Source: Apostichopus japonicus (Eukaryota > Echinodermata > Holothuroidea > Aspidochirotida > Stichopodidae). From it: a stretch of 64,000 nt of DNA. A program made the position numbers and the translations under genes. The stretch covers positions 2,859,001 to 2,923,000 of the forward strand of contig NC_092575.1 in the NCBI RefSeq assembly GCF_037975245.1, read 5' to 3'. Within the stretch, counting starts at the first letter, position 1. Each line of letters begins with the position of its first letter. Under the pieces are notes generated by a model. That model was not told the origin of the DNA. It did not search any database and worked only from the letters and a program-made list of their open reading frames with translations. Shown here in pieces: positions 51,901-58,047 of this stretch.

Positions 51901-54284
51901 TCAAGTGTTGAGACTGTAATTGAAAAAACACAGTCAAGTGTTGAGACTGTAATTGAAAAAACACAGTCAAGTGTTGAGACTGTAATTGAAACATAAACAC
52001 TTGTGTATATTCACTCATCTGTTCTATATATGGGAATGAATCTACTTCAACGAAACATCCAAGCGTTTTTCTCTCACCCAAATGCCTCATTCTCTCTCAG
52101 TAAAATTTGCCAATAAACCTGGTGTGAAATGATGCCATACAGTCTGACTATCTATATAGCTGAATTGGTGTTCATAGTGGATCATATTAAGCATATCCTA
52201 GGGGTAACAGGAATAAAGACCATTCAGAAATTTGTTGCTTTTCTATTTTAATTCTTTGGTTAGTTTTGTGAAAGCTTTTGGTTTGTATATGTATCATGTA
52301 AAAGATAAGAAAAGCTACAGAAATGGAGATTTCCTCATATTTCTAACAAATGTAAAACAATCACTGGTTAATCAGTTTGCATGTGACCTAAGCAAGTTCC
52401 GTTCATTTAACAACAAACAGTCTTTGTCTGGGCTGATGAGTCTGACAGTGTGGGGGAGTCAGTTGAGCGCTCAAGGTAAAACCATAGCTGACATAAAGAT
52501 GCAGTTGTCTTTACTCAATCCCACTACTGAGATATCATCTCTCCAGGTTGTCTCGTTACGGCACTTAAAAGGACTGAACTATTAAAGTTCACTCGGTGTG
52601 GAATAAATATCTCTAATTTCTATATATCTAGCTTTGTTTGCTGAAATCTTTATTACATGAATTTTGACAAAAGAAATTGCAGCTCTGGGCAGCTGTTTGT
52701 ATAAGTTTTGATATCGATGGTGCAGTCTACTTAAAAAGAGGTGAATACATCTGGAATTAACTACTCCGTCTCCAAAATCCTATTTACTAAGAAATTCCTC
52801 CCCTTTAGAGATCCCTACCTAATTGACTCTTTAGTTCCGACCTTGTGTTTATTTATGGCTTCTATACAATGTTATTGCATAAGACTTCACTTACCATCAA
52901 CACCCTGTCTGAACAATAGACAACTTTCCCAAGAAAAAATAAAACAAAAAGTGTCTACTCTATAAAAACAATACTATTATGTATTATCCCCCGTAGGATC
53001 TCTCGCGAGGTCAATCAGGGGTTAAACGCCTTTTTGTTGAGGAATTCACTTGGATTACCTCCATTAATCTGTAATCACTTTTCTTTGTTCAAATGCAAAA
53101 TATACCACGTTGAATGAGAAGGGTCACTGGGCCCACTTGAGCTGATAAGTGAAGCCAAAACAACAGAAAGTTACTGGGTAGAAATGATTTGAACCTAACT
53201 ATGCAAGTTTATGTCACTGCTTGATGTCACTTTGTGAAAATAATATTGTGGGACTTGTCAACACACTTCAAGTTGTGCTTAACCTCTTTGGAAAGCAAAA
53301 TCAGGAAATTTACAAAAGTGTGTCCTAATTGTTACCATGCTATACTGGGTGTCTAGACTTGTGTTGTGCTTTCATACATACCAATAAGTGTTCACAATTT
53401 TGACCTTTGACATGTTGTCATTGCTTCATCAGCTAGCCGAAGAGAGAGAGAAACTGAAGGTAGAGGAAGAGCTGGCCAGAGCCGGTCCTTCGACGTCTCG
53501 GGCCGGTCCATCCTCATCCCTGGTGTCGGCCAACATGGAGGAGACACCGGCAGTCTTCAGGTCCGGAATAGGCAAATATATCTCAGGAAAGAAGTCCACA
53601 GAGTCTTCCAGGTATAGAGACAAAAGTTTAAAATTAGCAGGGTATCCTTTCATAACCATGTTGCACCTCTCCCTCCCTCCCTCAGGTTAAGTGAGCAATG
53701 TTTTTTAACAGGGTTTGAGTTGTATTCCTATTGGCCCACAATGGCACGTGTGGTCTCTTTTCATCCAAACATTGCACAGTTAGCCTCAAGAGGTAATGAC
53801 ATTCTTAACAACAACCGTGATTCATATAAATATATATATATATATGCAAAGTAGGCTAGGCTAGGCTAGATACATCTACTATGACAGTGTGATAGGTCCT
53901 GGATGAGTGTCAATTTTTGGTTTTGAAAGGATTATTCTGATGCCATACACTTAACCTAGTTTGCTTGTGGTAATATTTCAAGTTCTCTCTAATGTAAGCA
54001 AATCCAGCATTCAAATCAGTACTCAAAATCGGAATGCTACACTAACGATGGTACACTAACAGTAACTGACTTCCAGATGGATAAAAGATGTTGCATTTGT
54101 ATTTCTGACAAATCTACTGTCCAACCAAGGTATATCATAGCTAAACAGTTAGGTCTATTTGGTTTCACTCTTATTCTTAATTACCAGCAAAAGACCAGCG
54201 GAGACAGCAGTTACCCAGAAGACATCTGTTCCGAGGAAGAAGGTTAAGTCTTCGATGGCCTTGTCTGACTTCAGCGCCTGGTAG
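30921..54284 (+). CDS. PPIL2: PPIL2: RING-type E3 ubiquitin ligase / cyclophilin-like 2, 18 coding exons
   Basis: Nuclear U-box cyclophilin associated with the spliceosome. Coding exons: 30921-30952, 32806-32855, 37176-37224, 37901-38015, 38586-38637, 41290-41381, 42448-42613, 43608-43708, 44501-44545, 45706-45781, 46141-46247, 46922-47011, 47583-47616, 48418-48535, 49781-49837, 50520-50652, 53433-53611, 54188-54284. All borders are AG/GT and phases sum to 1593 nt, 530 residues (human about 520). Domains: N-terminal MGKRQHQSDKM; U-box at about 38-100 (RLPFDHCSLSLQPFEHPYC); linker; cyclophilin domain about 275-435 (FHRS, FMIQGGDP, ILSMANSGP, SQFFITY, HLDGKHTVFG); lysine-rich tail ending DFSAW. 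Cyclophilin A Arg55, Phe60, Met61, Gln63, Ala101, Phe113 and His126 are kept; the Trp121 position is His385, so proline isomerase activity is probably weak. The low intron conservation and full-length frame support a functional gene. Confidence 0.97.
30953..32805 (+). other. PPIL2 intron 1
   Basis: 1.85 kb, containing a reverse-transcriptase remnant on the opposite strand (31.5-32.3 kb). The rest shows no feature. Confidence 0.8.
31535..32271 (-). pseudogene. Second jockey/CR1-like reverse transcriptase remnant
   Basis: Frames on the minus strand show APQGTVLAPFLFTVYTS (about 32150), then the catalytic box in LVKFADDTALIG followed by LNVTKTTEMVIDFRTRH and VSSYKYLGVIIDD (32.08-31.82 kb), then KVLDVVIKRAVKIIRNE (about 31.6 kb). 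These are successive pieces of one non-LTR reverse transcriptase broken by at least two frameshifts. It belongs to a different subfamily from the element at 3.7-5.2 kb. Confidence 0.85.
32806..32855 (+). CDS. PPIL2: PPIL2 coding exon 2
   Basis: Completes Met11, then YLTSKEWSQFFGGKKS, and one base of Asp28. The acceptor is ACCATAG, the donor GTGGGT. It corresponds to YITCAEYTHFYGGKK of the human protein. Confidence 0.95.
34481..34633 (-). CDS. Candidate 50-residue micro-ORF in PPIL2 intron 2
   Basis: On the minus strand an ATG (34633-34631) opens a 50-codon frame ending TGA (34483-34481). It begins MDAFGLKCYRIEPEYTVEEL and continues RQRDLELAKQTISLAHTSNT. The amphipathic, charge-rich sequence looks more like coding than chance, but no family was recognised. 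A purine-rich AAAAAGAGAAAAC precedes the ATG. It could be a small host gene, a retrocopy fragment, or chance. Confidence 0.35.
   Translation of the reverse strand: MDAFGLKCYRIEPEYTVEELRQRDLELAKQTISLAHTSNTSNCSATEGQA
35269..35713. mobile_element. hAT-like MITE with TAGGGATGCACCGGAT ends
   Basis: TAGGGATGCACCGGAT at 35269 is mirrored by ATCCGGTGCATCCCTA ending at 35713. Subterminal CCGGCCGGA and AGATCCGGCC words are repeated several times near both ends. GGGATGCACCG ends are characteristic of a hAT subgroup. No flanking duplication is preserved and there is no transposase. Confidence 0.8.
35897..36414. mobile_element. Foldback element with arms of about 175 bp
   Basis: The left arm begins near AAAAGGATAGTCCAGGTCAA, and the right arm ends with its near reverse complement (TTTGACCTGGATTATTCTTT). 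Matching words along the arms include TGCATTCAATTCCTA, TTTTTGAGATATTGACAGTT and CAAACAGGTGTGA. A spacer of about 170 bp separates them. There is no ORF. Confidence 0.85.
36698..37062 (+). mobile_element. MITE copy 3 (in PPIL2 intron 2)
   Basis: Full-length copy: left end TTTAAAGGTTGTGAAGACTC, right end GGCGAGTCTTCAATGCCTTTAA. It ends about 110 bases before the exon 3 acceptor. Confidence 0.85.
37176..37224 (+). CDS. PPIL2: PPIL2 coding exon 3 (start of U-box)
   Basis: Encodes DRNKIQFKRLPFDHC with split codons at both ends; it starts the U-box (family RLPFDHCSLS). Acceptor CTACAG, donor GTAGCC. Confidence 0.95.
37901..38015 (+). CDS. PPIL2: PPIL2 coding exon 4 (U-box)
   Basis: Residues 45-82, beginning LSLQPFEHPYCSRDGVIF, the core of the U-box, where E2 enzymes dock. 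Acceptor ATCGACAG, donor GTAAGT. Confidence 0.96.
38586..38637 (+). CDS. PPIL2: PPIL2 coding exon 5 (end of U-box)
   Basis: Encodes PMDTKSLVKLTFHKNAN and the first base of Gly100. Acceptor TCTTTCAG, donor GTAAGA. Confidence 0.95.
38860..39965. repeat. About 190-bp tandem repeat in PPIL2 intron 5
   Basis: Six diverged units. Each has an ACCTCT...AGCATCCAAC part, a GGACATCCCTCTA part and an AACCAACAAACCTTGGTTCT part, at about 38.88, 39.08, 39.25, 39.48, 39.67 and 39.87 kb. An ORF over it has no product. Confidence 0.7.
39966..41289. other. Rest of PPIL2 intron 5
   Basis: Two diverged segments with AACAACCAC, CAATGTTATACTTGGTAG and ATGCCCAGTGATG words (about 40,500 and 40,700) suggest an old duplication. 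ATTAATATTCATGA-type words recur. Nothing coding. Confidence 0.45.
41290..41381 (+). CDS. PPIL2: PPIL2 coding exon 6
   Basis: Begins KYHCPVTFKVFTNNSHLVTV and ends NVYAYD (101-130), matching human KYHCPVLFTVFTNNTHIVAV. Acceptor TTTCTAG, donor GTAAGT. Confidence 0.97.
41700..42418. repeat. AT-rich minisatellite in PPIL2 intron 6
   Basis: Units of roughly 80 bp built of ATATTCACATACATGG and CACATGTGTTATATGTTATA words. It produces long Tyr/Ile/His pseudo-ORFs in three frames that should not be read as genes. It ends 29 bases before the exon 7 acceptor. Confidence 0.9.
42448..42613 (+). CDS. PPIL2: PPIL2 coding exon 7
   Basis: Residues 131-185, including AVEELNIKAKNW, DIIVLQDPAKLDKFNISNFY; near identical to the family linker following the U-box. 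Acceptor TCAACAG, donor GTACGT. Confidence 0.97.
43008..43368. repeat. About 90-bp tandem repeat, four units, PPIL2 intron 7
   Basis: Units start at about 43008, 43097, 43188 and 43283 with TTAGGAACTGTTCACACTGT and contain AAGCATGACATGGGAGGACA and GTATAGAGTGG. Confidence 0.9.
43608..43708 (+). CDS. PPIL2: PPIL2 coding exon 8
   Basis: Residues 187-219, DKRARKDPKYTLNTTNSVTD onward, matching human EEKAKQDPSYYLKNTNAETR. Acceptor ATCGCAG, donor GTAATC. Confidence 0.95.
43709..44500 (+). other. PPIL2 intron 8
   Basis: No gene. A T-run of about 29 bases at 44350-44378 is flanked on both sides by AAGAGTCTTTTT. Confidence 0.7.
44501..44545 (+). CDS. PPIL2: PPIL2 coding exon 9
   Basis: Fifteen codons, PKKEDNRKKADKINA, joining in phase 0 on both sides. 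Human has KKKVDKLNA at this place. Acceptor TTTAACAG, donor GTGAGT. Confidence 0.93.
44546..45705 (+). other. PPIL2 intron 9
   Basis: No feature beyond G-rich (44930-44955) and C-rich (45345-45360) runs. The ORF at 44868-45131 has no recognisable product. Confidence 0.6.
45706..45781 (+). CDS. PPIL2: PPIL2 coding exon 10
   Basis: AHYSTGRVSASFTSTAMDPT and the rest to Gln259 plus one base; near identical to the human segment. Acceptor CTCCAG, donor GTGATG. Confidence 0.97.
46141..46247 (+). CDS. PPIL2: PPIL2 coding exon 11 (start of cyclophilin domain)
   Basis: Residues 261-295: DEDIIRYKRIKKKGYVRLVT then GILNMELHCDK, the first strands of the cyclophilin fold. Acceptor CTTTCAG, donor GTACGA. 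Confidence 0.97.
46248..46921 (+). other. PPIL2 intron 11
   Basis: No feature except a GGGAGG-rich run (46560-46605). Confidence 0.6.
46922..47011 (+). CDS. PPIL2: PPIL2 coding exon 12
   Basis: Thirty codons, VAKTCENFIKLCISGYYKGT then KFHRSIKNFM, including the catalytic-arginine FHR motif and the Met equivalent to CypA Met61. Acceptor ATTCAAG, donor GTGAGT. Confidence 0.97.
47583..47616 (+). CDS. PPIL2: PPIL2 coding exon 13 (34 nt)
   Basis: IQGGDPTATGK plus one base. It carries the QGGDPT motif with the glutamine equivalent to CypA Gln63. Acceptor TAAACAG, donor GTAAAT. Confidence 0.96.
47617..48417 (+). other. PPIL2 intron 13
   Basis: No gene. It ends with the ten-base tandem repeat described separately; a T-run followed by eight G is at 48180-48197. 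Confidence 0.6.
48303..48402. repeat. (CTTTTTTCTT)n, about 10 units, abutting the exon 14 acceptor
   Basis: Near-perfect 10-bp tandem repeat of pyrimidines from about 48303 to 48402, ending 15 bases before exon 14. It acts, by position, as an oversized polypyrimidine tract. Confidence 0.95.
48418..48535 (+). CDS. PPIL2: PPIL2 coding exon 14 (cyclophilin core)
   Basis: GDSSWGGTFQDEFKPNLTHS then GRGILSMANSGPDTNKSQ. It includes the Ala equivalent to CypA Ala101 in MANSGP. Acceptor ACTATAG, donor GTAAGT. Confidence 0.98.
48637..48699 (+). repeat. Penelope-associated hairpin motif, copy B
   Basis: Nearly identical to copy A at 30.59 kb: TCATTTAGCCTCTGAAGAAG, the GATCC/GGATC stem (loop TGTTA) and GAAACGTCAGGCCAACTTA. 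The 14 bases before it (TCATTTAGCCTCTT) are also partly duplicated. Confidence 0.6.
49091..49175. repeat. Diverged copy of the dispersed 80-bp repeat (PPIL2 intron 14)
   Basis: AGAGGCCTAGATTGGTCTCA, AAATTGACCCAATA and CATATGTACTGCAA align with the copy at 30.36 kb in the same orientation. Confidence 0.5.
49781..49837 (+). CDS. PPIL2: PPIL2 coding exon 15
   Basis: Completes Phe376, then FITYRSCTHLDGKHTVFG and two bases of Arg395. His385 occupies the CypA Trp121 position; His390 equals CypA His126. Acceptor CTCAACAG, donor GTAAAT. Confidence 0.97.
50061..50376 (+). mobile_element. tRNA-derived SINE in PPIL2 intron 15
   Basis: The head resembles a serine-type tRNA: box A-like TGGCTGCCGAGTGGATAAAG (50071-50090), an anticodon-arm-like CATTTGAAGCAAATG hairpin, and a degenerate box B GGTTCCATATCC. 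A 200-bp body follows, ending in an ATTATTATTGTTATTATAAT tail (about 50351-50370). The tail type is shared by CR1/L2 LINEs, which would supply the reverse transcriptase. Confidence 0.75.
50520..50652 (+). CDS. PPIL2: PPIL2 coding exon 16
   Basis: Residues 396-439: VVGGIDTLSAMEKVETDKKD then RPKEEIQIKDCMVFVNPFEE. It ends the cyclophilin domain (human RVVGGFDVLTAMENVESD). Acceptor TTTCAG, donor GTGAGC. Confidence 0.98.
50680..51297. repeat. About 52-bp minisatellite, about 11-12 units, PPIL2 intron 16
   Basis: Two unit types mix: CCATGTGAACTAATACACTG and CCATGTTAAGTAATACACTG, each followed by a CGTAAACCCTATGTATACAG and a GTGTGTGTGTT stretch. The array starts about 30 bases after the exon 16 donor. 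Confidence 0.92.
51298..53432 (+). other. Rest of PPIL2 intron 16
   Basis: Apart from a 36-bp tandem repeat at 51.9 kb, no gene or repeat was recognised. ORFs at 52232-52585 and 52741-52965 have no identifiable domain or splice support. Confidence 0.5.
51894..51992. repeat. 36-bp tandem repeat, three units
   Basis: ACACAGTCAAGTGTTGAGAC followed by TGTAATTGAAAAA occurs three times with no differences except at the last unit end. Confidence 0.95.
53433..53611 (+). CDS. PPIL2: PPIL2 coding exon 17
   Basis: Residues 440-498: a charged helix LAEEREKLKVEEELARAG, a Ser/Pro-rich part, and AVFRSGIGKYISGKKS, equal to human TFRQGVGKYINP. Acceptor CATCAG, donor GTATAG. Confidence 0.96.
54188..54284 (+). 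CDS. PPIL2: PPIL2 coding exon 18 (terminal)
   Basis: KRPAETAVTQKTSVPRKKVK then SSMALSDFSAW and TAG (54282-54284); human ends FGDFSSW. The basic stretch may serve nuclear import. Confidence 0.97.
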
Positions 54285-57200
54285 CCCTCACACTGGGATC
54301 ATCGCAACGAGAGAGAACCATCTTAGCAGTAACCATGGTATTAACTTAGGGGCTCCATAATTTAAAGGGGGATTTTTTGCAAGTGGCTGAAGTTGATTGC
54401 ATAACAAAGTTGCTGGAAATTTTCTGCATCTTTTGTGGAAACCAAGCCCTCAAAACATTTTGTTTGGCAACGCTTACAATTTTGTTAAAATCTGGTGATA
54501 GTTTGGTGAATGCATCCGGCAACACAGATTGAGTGATGTCATCATGGCAATTGAACTGAGAAGTTTTCTTTATAATATTCATATCATTTATTTCACCAGA
54601 GAAAAAAATATTTTGAACCAAAGTTGTATTTTGGTGGAATTCTTAAGTGCGGGGAACTTTAATAGCTAAGAAAGCATTCCAAATATAGCATAATTTAAAG
54701 GACACGTACAAGAAGTAAACATGATTATTAGAATGTAGAAAAGTTTTGTAGAACATTCGATGATAACAGCACCTACCACCTACTGTGATCCATTTGTACT
54801 TGGAGTATGGGAGGGTTAAGCCGGACAAAACAGTTTCCTACATTCAATCAACTATATCTTGAGTAAGGGACAAGATATTGCGAGGGGTTTTTAAACTAAC
54901 AGTTCTAGTCTTCACGGTAATTGTTGCATCGTCTGACATAGGAATATGACCATATTCCTCTTCATTAAAACTATCATTCACCTCTGGCCCTTCCATTAAG
55001 GTTCATCTCCTACTTAAATCAGTTGCAGAATTTATAATTTGCCCATCACCCCCCCCCCCCCCCCCCTTCTCAACCTTTGAAAGCCTCTGTCGATATTATC
55101 TTTCTCTCCTAAATGTATGATTGATTGGAACACTCACAAAGAACTTGGAAGTTGCCAAATATCTTCATTCTGATAATGTCGCCTAAATCCTATCAAATTC
55201 ATAAAATATCAGAGGAGCTCGTTGCCACGACGAGGATGTCACATGTATGATTGACGATTTGCAGTCAGAAATGAAAATCAAGCAAAATAAAATAGTTTCT
55301 GTTCCAAAATCCAAAGTCGTCATTTGTTCGTTTCTTTCAGGATTAGAGGAAGCTCTCGATGATCTGTAGTACATGTCAAGATGACTGTAGACCGCTCATC
55401 TTCAAAAGACGACGGACAAAATGGAGGACGGCAGTCTATTCTCATTGGTGGAGGATCACAGCTAATGCATATTCATGCAACAGACAGGAAGTGACCTTCA
55501 GGTAGTGATTTAGTCAGGAGAAGCAGAGTGCTTATCTCACCCAGCAGTTCTGTTACTAAGATGTACTCGTTAAAGCTTGCCGGGTCATTATTGTCGACAG
55601 TACCTTGAAAGTGTGATGTTGTTTTCTTATTTACAGGAAAACTTTATAACAAAAGCAACATATAAAGCCAGTGCATTGTTGAGACTGATTTGTTCTATCA
55701 ACCTTCGGTGGACTCGACTCAACTGTCGTGGCCAAGTTCTTAAGATTGTCGTGAAGACCCATGGTCTTACAAGTGACCCCCCCCCCCCCCGCACACCGAA
55801 TGACTGAGTAGCGCACAAAACTGCTGGCTGTCGACGACCAGAGCTTTTTGAGGTCACATGCATATTTATCACCTTGTGATTTGTTCCATTTATTAAAACT
55901 TGGCCGCTTTAGTCGTGAACCTCTGCATGCTGCCGACTATGGTTATTTTATCGCTGGAGTAATAAATTTTAAGTTTTTTAAGATGGGTGACTCTTTTCAC
56001 ATTTTCACTTCGTCAACTAAAATATACTTGGTTGTTATCCTGTGAATCAGGAATGCACCCAGAGAGAGAGAGCAGAAATGAACTTATTCATTTCTCTTTA
56101 ATATGGACTTTTAAGTAATTGCTTTCCCCCATCACTGGGTGTTTGATGTTAGTACAAGAGTTATGATGTAAATATATTGTATTTGATGATAATTTGAATG
56201 CAATGAGATCTTGCTTTGTATCTTCATAATTTCATTGTTCCCATGGAAACAGACATCCCTCTGTTCCATTTTGTTAAGGCATGACTTTAGGCAGAATTTT
56301 AGTCTCGATATGGCATGGTTCATCATTCATGTTTCTACAGCTATTCCATTGTTTCAAGATATTCAGTTTAAAGATACGCTAAAATCTCTAATTTAAGGTT
56401 AAATTGATGATATTAGCTCCTATGGGCAGACCTAAATGTTGATGTTAATCTGTACATGTACATGCTAATAAGTAAACCAAAACAATTTCCTTTACATGAA
56501 CGCTATTGGATACCATTCAATGTCATTTGTCCTTGAAAACTTTGTAATGTATTTTAAATATGTTATTTGAGGCTTTAATTGTCCTATATGTTCCTGTGAA
56601 GTCTTATGTTGCATCTGAGAAACTGACCAGATTGTCTGTGTGTTTAGACCGAGTACTTCAGCCACTTCACACGGTTTGAAAGAGGGAAAGACATACAACC
56701 TGGACTAATTGCAGTGGGGTTTTGTTTCTTCAACCGTTTACCACATATCAAACTTCATCTTGTGCTTTAACAACATGGTTCATGAGAGATTCCACCAGTG
56801 CGGAAATTGAGAATTGAACATGTGCATGTATATATCAAGTGAGAAGTTAATGGCACATGTAGGTGATGGATCATGTTAAACCATGACTGGGGAAATAAAA
56901 TAAAAACAGTTAACAAACTATGCAAACATAAGGACATGGAATCTTTTGATGTGAATGAAACTTTATTACATCTATAAGCTGAGCTCCCCCCCCCCCCACA
57001 CCCCCAAATATTATAGTGCATTTTATGCACAGCTATGAAATAATTCAATGATTAAGCAACATATTAAATAGTCGCAAATTTCACAGGATTGTTCGAACCT
57101 CAAAAGAGGAAAGGTTTGGACATTGGACCTTCTGAGTGGTTCCTTTCAAACTGGACCAGCTGACTGGATTGCTTGATAACTTAGCAGCCAGGTATTAAGT

Positions 57201-58002
57201 AAATGACCAATTTCTATTTAGTCAATAATGTTATCTTAGTAAACAAAAGTTATTTTTTAAATTAACATTAAATGAAAAATAAAGACTTCTATGATATGCT
57301 AGAAACATGAGTAGCAATAAACTTTGATGGGTTATTAAAACCAATTTATATCACCTCACCGGGAGTATTTATCCTCTCTGAGAAGACTGACTAATGGTCT
57401 TAATTTTTTTTGTTAATACTCAAGAAATGATGTTATATGATCTTCCACAACTTTCTCTGAGCTATTTGAAATGTTAGAAACAGAGAATTGGAAATTGGAA
57501 TGACATAACATTACTGCCAGGAACATAGTACACACTTCAATAACAGCCCAGAAAGTTGTATAATGATAGAGTTGTACTTCCAGGCCAATATGTTTAATTT
57601 GATGGCACAAAAAACATCAGATGTAAGCTCAGGTCTTTGGCCACTCCCCTTCCATTTGCAAAGGCCTTCAAATATATCTTATACCATTAGCTGTTCCTCC
57701 TTCCCACCCCCTCCCCCCCCCCCTCAGCAAAAGAGACTGACAGGCCACAAATAGTGTTCTGACTTATTTAATTTAACCTGGCTACATCTCCAATTTGTTT
57801 TGCCAAGAGACACAAAGAAAAGACAGATGTAAATATAGTGATTACAATTTACGTAATCCAGCTTGGATGGAACGCGATCAGAGTGTGCATTTTTTCCATC
57901 GAGTCTTGTAATTCCGAGAAGACACTCATTTTTGGGGAGTTCTGAAGATTCCCAGCGAAGGGTCCAAAGCAGACCTCTGTTCCACATGTTCAACAGATTT
58001 GT
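54285..58002. other. Convergent intergenic region between PPIL2 and DENR
   Basis: It must hold both 3' UTRs. AATAAA words are present on both strands but the poly(A) sites cannot be fixed. At 55341-55370, TTTCTTTCAG precedes a short open frame LEEALDDL ending in TAG, which might be an alternative or unrelated terminal exon. C-runs at 55040-55070, 55780-55792, 56986-56998 and 57705-57725. Otherwise nothing is recognised. Confidence 0.5.
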
Positions 58003-58047
58003 TCATCTCTTTTGCTCTCCAACGTCATCTATAGAATCTTCATCGAT
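58003..58047 (-). CDS. DENR: DENR coding exon 5 (terminal)
   Basis: Fourteen codons, [14 protein letters not shown], then TGA (58005-58003). Human ends DDDSIEDLGEVKK. The acceptor is CATCTAG. Confidence 0.95.
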   Translation of the reverse strand: MDEDSIDDVGEQKR

